Source of the DNA: Streptomyces griseus subsp. griseus
GTDB lineage: Bacteria; Actinomycetota; Actinomycetes; Streptomycetales; Streptomycetaceae
Length of the DNA: 64,000 nt
Direction of reading: 5' to 3'
Assembly: GCF_003610995.1 (NCBI RefSeq)
Contig: NZ_CP032543.1
Location: 1,178,001 to 1,242,000, forward strand
Positions within the stretch are counted from its first letter, which is position 1. The number at the start of each line of letters is the position of its first letter. The notes beneath the pieces are model-generated. The model worked only from the letters and a program-made list of their open reading frames with translations. It did no database searches and had not been told where the DNA came from. A program made the translations under genes and the position numbers. Positions 1 through 8,370 of this stretch are shown here, piece after piece.

Positions 1-185
1 TGCTCGCCCGCGACCGGCTTGTAGGCGCAGGTGAGCTCCTCGCCCTCGTGCGCGACCGTGCAGTGCAGCACCGCGTTGGAGGCCCCGCCGACCTGCCCGA
101 GCACGGTGAGTGTGCCCTCGGTGAGCAGGGTGAGCAGCTCGGTCTCCGTCAGGCTCCGCGACGGTATCCGTTCTGGCGCGGGCAT
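1..185 (-). CDS. SCO1664-family protein, N-terminal fragment (cut by window edge)
   Basis: Only the first ~61 codons lie in the window. The gene starts at an ATG at 185 on the minus strand and runs off the left edge. The readable start, MPAPERIPSRSLTETELL, and the later segments SNAVLHCTV and YKPVAGE fit the actinobacterial SCO1664 family, a remote relative of PI3/PI4-kinase folds with no proven reaction. It overlaps the end of the DUF3090 gene by 37 bp, which suggests translational coupling. In Streptomyces this gene usually comes just before mshC, the mycothiol cysteine ligase, so mshC is expected just left of the window (inference from synteny, not seen). Confidence 0.75.
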   Translation of the reverse strand, partial: MPAPERIPSRSLTETELLTLLTEGTLTVLGQVGGASNAVLHCTVAHEGEELTCAYKPVAGE

Positions 186-739
186 ACGTGTCCTTCCGGA
201 TCGAGCGGCAGGCTGCACAGCGGGCACGGCGGGCGGCCTGCGTTGACGACGTCCAGGGCGCGCTTGGCGAACGCCCGGGCCTGGGCGCCGTCGAGCCGGA
301 CCCGGAGCATCGGCGGGCCGTTCTCCTCGTCCTGGAGAAGCTTCTCCTCGGCCTCCGCGAGGTCGTCCTCGGAGTCCGCGTCGAGCTCGACGAGGGCCTG
401 CGCCTCGACGATCATGCGCTGCTCGTCGCCGTCCCAGGCCAGGGCCATGGTGCCGACCCGGAACTCCTCCTCGACGGGGACGTCCAGGGGGGCGGTGTCG
501 GTGACGTCGGTGGGAGCGACGGCGGGCACCGGCGAGCTGCCCCCGGTACGCCGGACGACCTCGTCCAGCAGTTCGTCGATCCGCTCGGCCAGGGCGGCCA
601 CCTGGGTCTTCTCCAGGGCGACGCTGGTGACCCGCCCCTTGGAGGAGGCCTGGAGGAAAAACGTACGGCGGCCAGGCAACCCGACCGTACCGGCCACGAA
701 TCGGTCCGGTGGGTCGTAGAGGAACACCTGACGGGACAC
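149..739 (-). CDS. DUF3090 family protein
   Basis: This 196-aa protein begins MSRQVFLYDPPDRFVAGTVG and is a typical full-length DUF3090 protein. The C-terminus carries a small zinc-ribbon-like cluster, CPLCSLPLDPEGHVCP (two CxxC-like pairs around residues 172-187). The central third is acidic. No enzymatic activity is known for the family. It lies between the histidine phosphatase gene upstream (73 bp gap) and the SCO1664-family gene downstream (overlapping), in the order typically found next to mycothiol biosynthesis in actinobacteria. A role in that context is inferred only from gene order. Confidence 0.85.
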   Translation of the reverse strand: MSRQVFLYDPPDRFVAGTVGLPGRRTFFLQASSKGRVTSVALEKTQVAALAERIDELLDEVVRRTGGSSPVPAVAPTDVTDTAPLDVPVEEEFRVGTMALAWDGDEQRMIVEAQALVELDADSEDDLAEAEEKLLQDEENGPPMLRVRLDGAQARAFAKRALDVVNAGRPPCPLCSLPLDPEGHVCPRQNGYRRGA

Positions 740-812
740 GTCCTGTCTCCCTTGAGAATCGTTGGGGGTGGATAGCGGCGCTACGGCGCGTCCACCCTAC
801 TGCCAGCGGAGA

Positions 813-1535
813 TCACGGCGCGCCCCCGCCGCCCCCGACCGCCGCGTCCGACGTGGTGTCACCCGCACCGGACGGCGCGGCGTCCGCTCCGACGGACTGT
901 TCGCGCGGCGCCAGCGGGGTGAGATCGCCCGTGTCGCCGACCCGCAGGAGGAAGGGGCGCAGCCGGGTGTAGCGGATCGCGGTGACCGAGCAGGGGTCCA
1001 CATGGATGCGCTGGAAGAGGTCCAGGTGCATGCCGAGGGCGTCGGCGACGAGGGACTTGATGATGTCGCCGTGCGAGCACATGACGTACGTGGCGTCCTC
1101 ACCGTGCTCCGCCTCGACACGGTCGTTCCAGTCCCGTACGGCGTCGACGGCGCGGGCCTGCATGGCGCGCATCGACTCGCCGCCGGGGAAGGCCGCGGCG
1201 GACGGGTGCTGCTGGACGACGGACATCAGCGGTTCGTCGGAGAGCTCGGCGAGCTTGCGGCCCGACCAGTCGCCGTAGTCGCACTCGCTGATCCGCTCCT
1301 CGGGGTGCACGGGCAGCCCGGGCCGGGCGTCGATCAGCGGCTGCAGCGTCTGGCGGCAGCGCTCCAGGGGGCTGGTGACAGCGGCGACGAGGGAGAGCGC
1401 GGACAGCCGCGCCGGCAGGGCGGCGGCCTGCTCGGTGCCGCGCTCGTCGAGGAGGACCCCGGGGGTGCGGCCCGCGAGCACTCCGGCGGTGTTGGCGGTG
1501 GAGCGTCCGTGGCGTACGAGGATCAGCGTGGGCAT
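813..1535 (-). CDS. Histidine phosphatase (phosphoglycerate mutase-like) family protein
   Basis: This 240-aa protein opens with MPTLILVRHGRSTANT. The RHG motif (R8-H9-G10) supplies the phospho-accepting histidine, and the second catalytic histidine lies in MCSHGDIIKSL near residue 155. The last ~25 residues are a low-complexity Gly/Ala/Pro tail. It belongs to the cytoplasmic histidine phosphatase superfamily, in the MSMEG_4193-like group that heads the DUF3090/SCO1664 cluster. The substrate is unknown. It is the first gene of the minus-strand cluster and diverges from corA across a 124-bp promoter region. Confidence 0.85.
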   Translation of the reverse strand: MPTLILVRHGRSTANTAGVLAGRTPGVLLDERGTEQAAALPARLSALSLVAAVTSPLERCRQTLQPLIDARPGLPVHPEERISECDYGDWSGRKLAELSDEPLMSVVQQHPSAAAFPGGESMRAMQARAVDAVRDWNDRVEAEHGEDATYVMCSHGDIIKSLVADALGMHLDLFQRIHVDPCSVTAIRYTRLRPFLLRVGDTGDLTPLAPREQSVGADAAPSGAGDTTSDAAVGGGGGAP

Positions 1536-1659
1536 ACCCGTCAGCCTAGATGTCTCACGGGCGCGGGTGCGAGGACGGCTGCCACGGGGCAGGAGGCTGC
1601 GGTGAGCCGACCCCGCCCACCTTGTACGTTGTGGTCCTCAACCTCCCAAGGATGCCGAA

Positions 1660-2646
1660 ATGATCGTGGACTGTGCCATCTATGAGGACGGCCGCCGGAC
1701 CGATGGGCCCGACGACATCCCCGCCGCCCTCGACCGGGCGCGAAAATCCGACGACGCGTTCCTCTGGCTCGGTCTGCACGAGCCGGCCGAGCAGGAGTTC
1801 GACCTGGTACGCCACGAGTTCGGGCTGCACCCGCTCGCGGTCGAGGACGCGCTGCGCGCGCATCAGCGCCCCAAGCTGGAGGTCTACGACGACTCCCTGT
1901 TCGCGGTGCTGAAGCCGGTCGCCTACGAGTCGAAGAGCGACACGGTGAGCGCGGACGAGCTGATGATCTTCATCGGGGACTCGTTCGTGGTGACGGTCCG
2001 GCACGGTGACAGCGCCCCGCTGGCGGATGTGCGCAGCCGCCTTGAGGCGGACCCGCAGATACTGGCGCACGGGCCGACCGCGGTGCTGTACGCGATCAGC
2101 GACGCGGTGGTGGACCACTACATCGAGGTGGCCGGTGAGCTCCAGGTGGACCTGGAGGAGCTGGAGACCGAGGTCTTCGCCCCGAGCGGGACCGGCGACT
2201 CCTCGAACACGGCGGCGAGCATCTACACCTTCAAGCGGCAGGTCCTGGAGTTCCGCCGGGCCACCGGCCCGCTGACGGCACCGATGACCCGGCTCGCGGC
2301 GGCCGGGGTGCCGTTCGTCCACCAGGAGGCGCAGCCCTTCTTCCGTGACGTCGCCGACCATCTGACGCGGGTCAACGAGCAGGTGGAGGGGCTGGACCGG
2401 CTGCTGTCGGACATCCTCTCGGCCCATCTCGCGCAGATGGGGGTGCGGCAGAACGACGACATGCGCAAGATCTCGGCGTGGGCGGCGATGGCCGCCGTCC
2501 CGACGATGGTGGCGGGCATCTACGGCATGAACTTCGACCACATGCCGGAGCTGGCGTGGGTGTGGGCGTACCCGGCCGTCGTCGCGTTCATGGCCCTGGT
2601 GGTGTTCGGACTCCACCGCCAGTTCAAGCGGCGCGGGTGGCTGTGA
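1660..2646 (+). CDS. corA: CorA-type magnesium/cobalt transporter
   Basis: This is a 328-aa CorA family divalent-cation channel. The N-terminal ~260 residues form the soluble cytoplasmic domain. The end has two membrane helices, and the family signature GMN lies directly after the first (IYGMNFDHMPELAW, about residues 288-301). The C-terminal FKRRGWL is the usual basic tail. An AAGGA ribosome-binding site precedes the ATG. The gene is monocistronic. It diverges from the histidine phosphatase and converges on the ferritin-like gene across a tandem-repeat spacer. The cation is probably Mg2+; Co2+ transport cannot be excluded from sequence. Confidence 0.9.
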   Translation: MIVDCAIYEDGRRTDGPDDIPAALDRARKSDDAFLWLGLHEPAEQEFDLVRHEFGLHPLAVEDALRAHQRPKLEVYDDSLFAVLKPVAYESKSDTVSADELMIFIGDSFVVTVRHGDSAPLADVRSRLEADPQILAHGPTAVLYAISDAVVDHYIEVAGELQVDLEELETEVFAPSGTGDSSNTAASIYTFKRQVLEFRRATGPLTAPMTRLAAAGVPFVHQEAQPFFRDVADHLTRVNEQVEGLDRLLSDILSAHLAQMGVRQNDDMRKISAWAAMAAVPTMVAGIYGMNFDHMPELAWVWAYPAVVAFMALVVFGLHRQFKRRGWL

Positions 2647-2649
2647 GGT

Positions 2650-2803
2650 TCACACGCGACCCCTGAGATGACGCGCGGCCCTCATGGGGCACGCGTCACC
2701 CTGAAGGGCACGCATCGCTTTGAAGGTCACGCGTCACCCTGGTGGTGGCGCGTCGTCCTGGTGGTGGCGCGTCGTCCTGAAGCTCACGCATGCTCGTACA
2801 GGC
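2650..2803. repeat. Degenerate 19-bp tandem repeat array between convergent genes
   Basis: About eight 19-bp units fill the spacer between corA and the ferritin-like gene. Clear units start at 2689, 2708, 2727, 2746, 2765 and 2784, for example GCACGCGTCACCCTGAAGG and TGGCGCGTCGTCCTGGTGG. Two earlier units (2650, 2669) are more diverged. The units at 2746 and 2765 are almost identical. The recurring core is (C/G)ACGCGTC..CCTG. No long reading frame uses the array, and the last unit abuts the stop codon of the ferritin-like gene. Confidence 0.8.
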
Positions 2804-3601
2804 TTACGCGTACTCCGGTTCCGGTACGGCGCGGCCGCCCAGGGCGTCGCGCCGCTGGGGCATCTCCAGGCTCACCATGCGCCGCCAGCCGACCAGCCGC
2901 TCGTACGCGTACACCGCGTGGATCCCGGCGGCCAGCGCGGCGGCCTTGGGGCGCGGCCAGCCCAGCAGCCGTCCCATGTGGTCCATCACCGCGAGGCTGA
3001 CGTCGCGGTAGACCCGGATCTCCGCCAGGGCGCACTCGCGCATGATCCGCTGGATGGTGCGGCCGTGGCCCTCCCGGGCGAGCCGCAGCAGCTCCTCGTG
3101 GCAGTACGCGAGGTGGTTGTCCTCGTCGTCGGAGATCATCCGCACCGCACGGCCGATGTCGGGGCGGTCGGCGAAGTAGCGGCGCAGCAGCCGCATCTGC
3201 TCGGAGGCGCGCTGCTCGGTGATCCTGCTGTGGGCCAGGTAGGTGATGATGTCGCGCTCGGTGAGCCGCTCCTCGCCGCGCAGCCGGGAGTGGGCCAGGC
3301 CGATGCCCTGCTGCTCCAGGAGCATCGTGTAGTCGGTCTCCGGCGGGATGTCGGCCGGTCGCAGCCCGCGCTTCTTCAGGAGGGCGTTGAAGATCCGGCC
3401 GTGCTTGTCCTCGTCGGCGCCGTGCCGCACGATCCTCGGGGCCAGGGCGCGGCGGCTCTCGGGGACCAGGGCGGCGATCCGGGCGTTCTCCCAGCCGCCC
3501 TGGGACTCCCCGCTGGCGGCGATGGAGCAGAAGAGCCGGTAGGCCTCGTCGTCGTCCAGGATCTCCTGGAAAAGGCTGCGGGCTGAGAGCATGACGGCCA
3601 C
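2804..3601 (-). CDS. Ferritin-like superfamily protein
   Basis: This 265-aa, mostly helical protein carries ferritin-like carboxylate/histidine motifs: EDKH (E64..H67) in the first helix pair and DEDNHLAYCHEEL around residue 160 in the second. This spacing fits a di-iron four-helix bundle. The protein is conserved in Streptomyces, but its reaction is not known. An oxygenase, peroxidase or iron-handling role is possible. It is transcribed alone, toward corA. The ATG at 3601 follows a GGTACGGAGG-like ribosome-binding site on the minus strand. Confidence 0.75.
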   Translation of the reverse strand: MAVMLSARSLFQEILDDDEAYRLFCSIAASGESQGGWENARIAALVPESRRALAPRIVRHGADEDKHGRIFNALLKKRGLRPADIPPETDYTMLLEQQGIGLAHSRLRGEERLTERDIITYLAHSRITEQRASEQMRLLRRYFADRPDIGRAVRMISDDEDNHLAYCHEELLRLAREGHGRTIQRIMRECALAEIRVYRDVSLAVMDHMGRLLGWPRPKAAALAAGIHAVYAYERLVGWRRMVSLEMPQRRDALGGRAVPEPEYA

Positions 3602-3766
3602 CTCCGTACCGGTCCCCGCGAGGCGGACGCCACGGGGCAGTAGTGCGCAGAGCAGCAGTCAAATGTGCCGGGGAGCAGTCGGCAACCGGAGCAACGGCGG
3701 TGAGGGTAAGGGGACCGCCGCGCCGCCCGGCGTAACCCTGGGGCGTACGGCGCGTTGTTCCGGGTG

Positions 3767-3809
3767 ACGGCCGTGGCGGGGAAGACCCCCGAGCCCCCAC
3801 CACGGCCGT
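3767..3809 (-). terminator. Probable terminator after the F420-type oxidoreductase gene
   Basis: ACGGCCGTGG (3767-3776) and CCACGGCCGT (3800-3809) form a perfect 10-bp stem, and G/C tracts inside the loop extend the pairing. It begins 18 bp past the stop codon at 3827. There is no U-tract, as is common for Streptomyces terminators. Confidence 0.6.
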
Positions 3810-3826
3810 AGTGCTGCCCGCGGGCG

Positions 3827-4876
3827 TTACGCGAGTCCGGAGCGCTCCAAGGCGTCCGTGCCGGCGCGCAGGGCGGTGAGCCGCTCCTCCAGGGTGAAGC
3901 CGGCGGGGGCGAGGTTGAGCGTGGTGACCCCGGCGGCGGCGTACGCCTGCATCCGCTCGGCGATCCTCTCGACGGGGCCGAGCAGCGTGGTCTGGTCGAT
4001 CAGCTGGTGCGGAACGGCGGCGGCCGCCCCGGCCTTGTCCCCGTCCAGGTACTTGTCCTGGATCTCGGCGGCCTCCTTCTCGTACCCCATGCGCTGCGCG
4101 AGCTGGTTGTAGAAGTTCTGCTTCCGGCTGCCCATGCCGCCGACGTACAGGGCGGTGTACGGGCGGAACATGTCGGCGAGGCCCTTGACGTCGTCGCCGA
4201 TGGCGAGCGGCAGCGTCGGGGAGACGTCGAAGCCCTCCATGGTCTTCCCGGCCTTCTCGCGGCCCGCGCGCAGATAGGTGAGCGCGGTCTCCTCCAGGTG
4301 CTCGGCGGAGGGGAAGATCAGCAGGGCGCCGTCGGCGATCTCGCCCGTCTGTTCCAGGTTCTTGGGGCCGATCGCGGCGATGTAGAGCGGGATGTGCTCG
4401 CGCTCCGGGTGGACGGTCAGCTTGATCGGCTTGCCGGGGCCGCCGGGCAGCGGCAGCGTCCAGTGCTGCCCCTCGTAGGAGAGGCGCTCGCGGGTCATCG
4501 CCTTGCGGACGATCTCGACGTACTCGCGGGTGCGGGCCAGCGGCTTGTCGAACTTGACGCCGTACCAGCCCTCGGAGACCTGCGGGCCCGAGACGCCGAG
4601 GCCGAGCCGGAAGCGGCCGCCGGAGAGCGAGTCCAGGGTGGCGGCGGTCATCGCGGTCATCGCGGGCTGGCGGGCCGGGATCTGCATGATCGCGGAGCCG
4701 ACGTCGATGGATTCTGTCTGGGCCGCGACCCAGGTCAGCACGGTCGGCGCGTCCGAGCCGTAGGCCTCGGCCGCCCAGCAGACGTCGTAGCCGAGCCGGT
4801 CGGCCTCCTGGGCGACGGCGAGGTTGTCGCCGTCCATGCCCGCGCCCCAGTAACCGAGATTGATGCCGAGCCGCAT
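3827..4876 (-). CDS. LLM-class F420-dependent oxidoreductase
   Basis: This 349-aa protein begins MRLGINLGYWGAGMDGDNLAVAQEADRLGYDVCWAAEAYGSDAPT. That is the usual opening of bacterial-luciferase-like TIM-barrel enzymes that use F420 rather than FMN. Segment SGGRFRLGLGVSGPQV is the characteristic cofactor-binding loop. Family members oxidise or reduce small organic substrates with F420H2, but the substrate here cannot be read from sequence. The gene is monocistronic and divergent from the aldo/keto reductase gene. A perfect 14-bp palindrome lies 11 bp before the start codon, where a repressor could block transcription or ribosome loading. Confidence 0.85.
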   Translation of the reverse strand: MRLGINLGYWGAGMDGDNLAVAQEADRLGYDVCWAAEAYGSDAPTVLTWVAAQTESIDVGSAIMQIPARQPAMTAMTAATLDSLSGGRFRLGLGVSGPQVSEGWYGVKFDKPLARTREYVEIVRKAMTRERLSYEGQHWTLPLPGGPGKPIKLTVHPEREHIPLYIAAIGPKNLEQTGEIADGALLIFPSAEHLEETALTYLRAGREKAGKTMEGFDVSPTLPLAIGDDVKGLADMFRPYTALYVGGMGSRKQNFYNQLAQRMGYEKEAAEIQDKYLDGDKAGAAAAVPHQLIDQTTLLGPVERIAERMQAYAAAGVTTLNLAPAGFTLEERLTALRAGTDALERSGLA

Positions 4877-4887
4877 AGCCGCTCCCC

Positions 4888-4901
4888 TTACTGATCAGTA
4901 A
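4888..4901. promoter_or_regulatory. Perfect 14-bp palindrome, probable repressor operator
   Basis: TTACTGATCAGTAA is an exact palindrome between the divergent F420-type oxidoreductase (start at 4876) and aldo/keto reductase (start at 5015) genes. It is AT-rich in a very GC-rich background and has the shape of TetR- or MarR-type operators. No regulator gene is adjacent, so the binding protein is unknown. Confidence 0.5.
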
Positions 4902-5014
4902 CGTCCCTTCCTGGGGACTCTAGCGCGGGTGGCGGCGATCCGGCAGGCCCCCGCGACCTCCCGTTGTCCACAGGCCTGCACCCCGTGGGGCCTTGGCCAG
5001 TAATCTCAGCGCCC

Positions 5015-5998
5015 ATGGAGCAGAGGCATCTCGGCCGCACCGGCCTACGCGTGTCCCGGATCGGGCTCGGCACCCTCACCTGGGGCCGGGACACGGACGA
5101 GCACGACGCCGCCGACCAGCTCAAGGCCTTCTGGGACGCGGGCGGCACCCTGGTGGACACCGCCGATGTGTACGGGGACGGGGAGGCGGAATACCTGCTC
5201 GGGCGGCTCGTCGGCAGCCTGGTGCCGCGCGAGGATCTGGTCGTCGCCACCAAGGCGGGCAACGTCCCCGACCCCTACCGCCGCGTCAACGGTTCGCGCG
5301 GGCATCTGCTGGCCGCCCTGGACGCCTCGCTGGAGCGGCTCGGCACGGACTACGTGGACCTGTGGCAGGTCCACGCCTTCGACCCGGAGACCCCGCTGGA
5401 GGAGACGCTCCAGGCGGTGGACCTGGCCGTCTCCTCCGGCCGCGTCCGGTACGCGGGCGTGTCGAACTTCTGCGGCTGGCAGCTGGCCAAGGCCGCCACC
5501 TGGCAGCTCGCCGCGCCCGGGGTGCGCACGAGGCTGGCCAGTACGCAGATGGAGTACTCGCTGCTCCAGCGGGGCATCGAGAGGGAGGTGCTGCCCGCCG
5601 CGCTGGACCTCGGGATCGGGCTGCTGCCCTCCTCGCCGCTGGGGCGTGGCGTGCTGACCGGCAAATACCGCCAGGGCACCCCGTCCGACTCCCGGGGCGC
5701 CTCCGAGCGGCTCGCCCCGTTCGTGGAGCCGTATCTGGACGACGCGGCGGCCCGGATCACCGACGCGGTGGCGACGGCGGCCGACGGGCTTGCGACGAGC
5801 CCCCTCCAGGTGGCGCTGGCCTGGGTGCGGGACCGGCCCGGGGTGGCCGCCCCGATCGTCGGAGCGCGCAACGCCGGGCAGCTCGCGGAGGCTTTGTCAG
5901 TGGAGGCGCTTAGTCTTCCCTACGAGATCTGCCAGGCGCTCGACGATGTGTCGGCGCCCGTGCACCGCTATCCCGACCAGGACTGGAGCACGCTGTGA
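5015..5998 (+). CDS. Aldo/keto reductase
   Basis: This 327-aa aldo/keto reductase superfamily protein begins MEQRHLGRTGLRVSRIGLGTLTWG. It has the catalytic Asp/Tyr segment DTADVYGDGEAE, the Lys in VVATKAGN and the YVDLWQVHAFD strand. It is an NADPH-dependent cytoplasmic carbonyl reductase of unknown substrate. I chose the ATG at 5015 over a TTG at 4964 because family similarity begins exactly there. The stop codon overlaps the next start as GTGA, so this gene and the HHH/RecD2-like gene are translationally coupled. Confidence 0.88.
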   Translation: MEQRHLGRTGLRVSRIGLGTLTWGRDTDEHDAADQLKAFWDAGGTLVDTADVYGDGEAEYLLGRLVGSLVPREDLVVATKAGNVPDPYRRVNGSRGHLLAALDASLERLGTDYVDLWQVHAFDPETPLEETLQAVDLAVSSGRVRYAGVSNFCGWQLAKAATWQLAAPGVRTRLASTQMEYSLLQRGIEREVLPAALDLGIGLLPSSPLGRGVLTGKYRQGTPSDSRGASERLAPFVEPYLDDAAARITDAVATAADGLATSPLQVALAWVRDRPGVAAPIVGARNAGQLAEALSVEALSLPYEICQALDDVSAPVHRYPDQDWSTL

Positions 5999-8319
5999 CT
6001 GCGCTTCCCGGGGAGACCCCCGGCACCGTCGGCACGGACACACCGGAGGGCGCCGAGCCCCCGGCCGCCGCCGACGCCGAAGGCCCCGCGCACACCGAAG
6101 CGCCCGACGCCGGGCCTCAGGAGACCGGGGCCGCCGGCGCCGGGCTCGCGGAGGCCGGGGAGCCGGTGGACTCCGGGCAGCCCGCAGCGGACACCTCCGA
6201 CGCGGAGGTCTCTGCGGAGGACCCGCCGGCCGGTGACGCACCCGCCGGTGACACGTCCACCGGCGGGGAGGGCGACGCGCCGGTCGCCGCCGCGCTCTCC
6301 GAGGCGCAGGCCGAGCTGGCCGCCCAGCGTGAGCTGCGCGAGAAGATCGCGAAGCGCAAGGCCGAGAAGGAGGGCCCCGTCGCCGCCGGTGCGAGGCTGA
6401 GCGGCACCGCCGCCGACCTGCTCGCGGCGGTACGGGCTGTGGAGAGCGGCGAGAAGGCGGGCACGGAGTTCTTCGACTCCCCCGCCGCCGCACCCGCGCC
6501 CCGCCGCCCCGCCCCGGCCCCCTCCGGGCAGTCCCAGCGCCCCGCTCCGGCCGCCGCCGCACCCGCCGTGGACCGGGCAGCCCCGCCCGAGGCCGTGGAC
6601 GCGGTGCGGGCGGTCCTCACCGAGGGCGGCGTCCCCGAGGCCTTGGCCCGCCCCGCCACCGGGACCCTGGGCGAGCAGGCCGCCGGGCTGCTCCGCGCCG
6701 ACCCCTGGCAGCTGCTGGCGGTGCCGGGCGTGCGGCCCGAGCAGGCGGACGGCTTCGCCCGGGCCCTGCTGGGCTCCGCGTGCGGCCCGGACGACGAGCG
6801 CCGCACGGCGGCCCTGGTCGGCTGGCTGCTGGAGCGGGCCGCCCTCCAGGGCCACACGGCGCTGGACGCCGAGGCGGTCCGGGCCGCGCTCGCCGAGCGT
6901 GCGGTGAGCGACCCGGAGGAGGCCGTGCGCCACGCCGTGGAGGAGGGTGCCGCCCTGGTCTTCCAGGAGGGCGCGGAGGCCGGGTTCGACGGAGAGGCCG
7001 AGGCCCCGGCGGAGGACGAGGAGCCCGAGACCCCGGAGCCGGTCCAGGTGCTGCTGGGGCTGGACCGCTACGCACTGGCCGAGGAGAGCCTCGCCGACGG
7101 CCTGGCCCGCCTCATGAACGCCTGCGAGAAGGGCGCTGACTGGGCGGAGGCGGCGGCCGCCGCACCCTCCCCCTCGGCCGCCGAGCTGATCCGTACGGCG
7201 GCCACCGCCGGGCTCGTCGCGCACAGCGGCGGCGAGGCGGCCCGGGCCGAGCCCGCCGCCCTGATCGCGGCAGCCCAGGGCATGGGGCTGCGGGCCCTGG
7301 GCGCCACCCACAGCGAGGACGGCCGCCGCCGGCTGACGGACGCGGTCGGTGCCCCGGACGCTGCGGTCACCCTGGCCGGGCTGCTCTCCGGCACCGAGGG
7401 GCCCGGCCGCGACGAGGACGGGGCGCTCGCCCTGGACCTGCTGGTCGTGCTGGACGCCCCGCAGCTGGACGTGGAGGGCGCGGCCGTCCTGGTCGAGGCC
7501 TTGGCGGACGGCGTGCGGCTGGTGCTGAGCGGTGACCCCGGTGTGCTGGGTTCGGCGGGCGCCGGGCGGGTCTTCGCCGATGTGCTGGCCGCACGGGCGT
7601 GCCCGCAGGTCGTCTCCCGTACGCCGGATCCCGGCCCGATCGGCGAGCTGGTCTCGGGCATCGGTATCGGGGAGCTGACCCAGGTGCATGCACCCGGCAA
7701 GGAGGTCGTGATCGTCCCGGTCCGCGATGCGGGCGAGGCGGTCCACCGCACGGTGCAGCTGGTCGCCGACTCGGTGCCCCGGGCCTTCTCCATCCCCGCC
7801 ACGGAGACCCAGGTCATCACGGTGGGCCATGGCGGGGCGGCCGGGACCCGGGTGCTGAACGAGGCCCTCAAGCAGCGGCTCAACCCGGGGCCGGGCCGGT
7901 TCGGCGGGTTCGACCCGGGCGACCGCGTGATCCATGTCCCCGCACCCGGTCGTGCGGTGCCCGGCGTTGTGCGCTCGGCCGACGCCGAGGGGCTGCATCT
8001 GGACTGCGGCGGCGTCCCCGTCGTCGTACCGCAGGAGCGGGTGGAGTCGGCGGTGCGGCACGGCTGGGCGCTCAGTGCCCATCAGGCGGCCGGGATGCGC
8101 TGGCCCGCCGCGGTGGTGGTGCTGCCGGGCGACGCGGCGGCGGGGCTGAGCCGGCCGTGGGTGTACACCGCGTTCGGCCGGGGCGAGCGGCATCTGTCCG
8201 TGGTGCACGGGGTGGACCAGGCGCTTCCGCACGCGGTGGCGCAGGTTCCGGCCCAGGAGCGGACGACCCGGCTGCGGCCGCTCCTCGAAGCGCTCCCGAC
8301 GCCCGACGCCGCTTCCTGA
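5995..8319 (+). CDS. Helix-hairpin-helix protein resembling a RecD2 helicase without ATPase motifs
   Basis: This 774-aa protein has an Ala/Pro/Glu-rich, probably disordered first ~100 residues and a short charged coiled segment (RELREKIAKRKAEKEG). A region at ~200-300 resembles the HHH domain of RecD2 (DPWQLLAVPGV, then ERRTAALVGWLLERAALQGHTAL). Residues ~405-770 line up with the RecD2 motor. The Walker A position reads HSGGEAARAEPAAL, with no GKT. The Walker B-like strand DLLVVLDAPQLD (~481) lacks the Asp-Glu pair. The loop after it, LSGDPGVLGSAGAG, resembles the RecD2 segment GDPDQLPSVGPG. The late motif WALSAHQAAGMRWPAAVVV (~690) and the ending YTAFGRGERHLSVV are recognisable but altered. 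It is probably a DNA-binding pseudo-helicase (inference). Confidence 0.7.
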   Translation: MTALPGETPGTVGTDTPEGAEPPAAADAEGPAHTEAPDAGPQETGAAGAGLAEAGEPVDSGQPAADTSDAEVSAEDPPAGDAPAGDTSTGGEGDAPVAAALSEAQAELAAQRELREKIAKRKAEKEGPVAAGARLSGTAADLLAAVRAVESGEKAGTEFFDSPAAAPAPRRPAPAPSGQSQRPAPAAAAPAVDRAAPPEAVDAVRAVLTEGGVPEALARPATGTLGEQAAGLLRADPWQLLAVPGVRPEQADGFARALLGSACGPDDERRTAALVGWLLERAALQGHTALDAEAVRAALAERAVSDPEEAVRHAVEEGAALVFQEGAEAGFDGEAEAPAEDEEPETPEPVQVLLGLDRYALAEESLADGLARLMNACEKGADWAEAAAAAPSPSAAELIRTAATAGLVAHSGGEAARAEPAALIAAAQGMGLRALGATHSEDGRRRLTDAVGAPDAAVTLAGLLSGTEGPGRDEDGALALDLLVVLDAPQLDVEGAAVLVEALADGVRLVLSGDPGVLGSAGAGRVFADVLAARACPQVVSRTPDPGPIGELVSGIGIGELTQVHAPGKEVVIVPVRDAGEAVHRTVQLVADSVPRAFSIPATETQVITVGHGGAAGTRVLNEALKQRLNPGPGRFGGFDPGDRVIHVPAPGRAVPGVVRSADAEGLHLDCGGVPVVVPQERVESAVRHGWALSAHQAAGMRWPAAVVVLPGDAAAGLSRPWVYTAFGRGERHLSVVHGVDQALPHAVAQVPAQERTTRLRPLLEALPTPDAAS

Positions 8320-8325
8320 GCGACA

Positions 8326-8370
8326 CAGGGCAGTGGGCCCCGGCGCGGCGCGCCGGGGCCCACTGCCCTG
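8326..8370. terminator. Bidirectional terminator with a 21-bp perfect stem
   Basis: A perfect inverted repeat pairs 8326-8346 with 8350-8370 around a 3-nt centre. It fills the whole gap between the convergent HHH/RecD2-like gene and the gene ending at 8371, and probably terminates both. Confidence 0.8.

Noticed and set aside
2650..2803. A CRISPR array
   Set aside because: The 19-bp units are contiguous with no spacers and there are no cas genes.
5968..8232. A 754-codon minus-strand frame opposite the HHH/RecD2-like gene
   Set aside because: Low-complexity Gly/Arg/Gln-rich translation, no ribosome-binding site, and complementary to a gene with recognisable domains.
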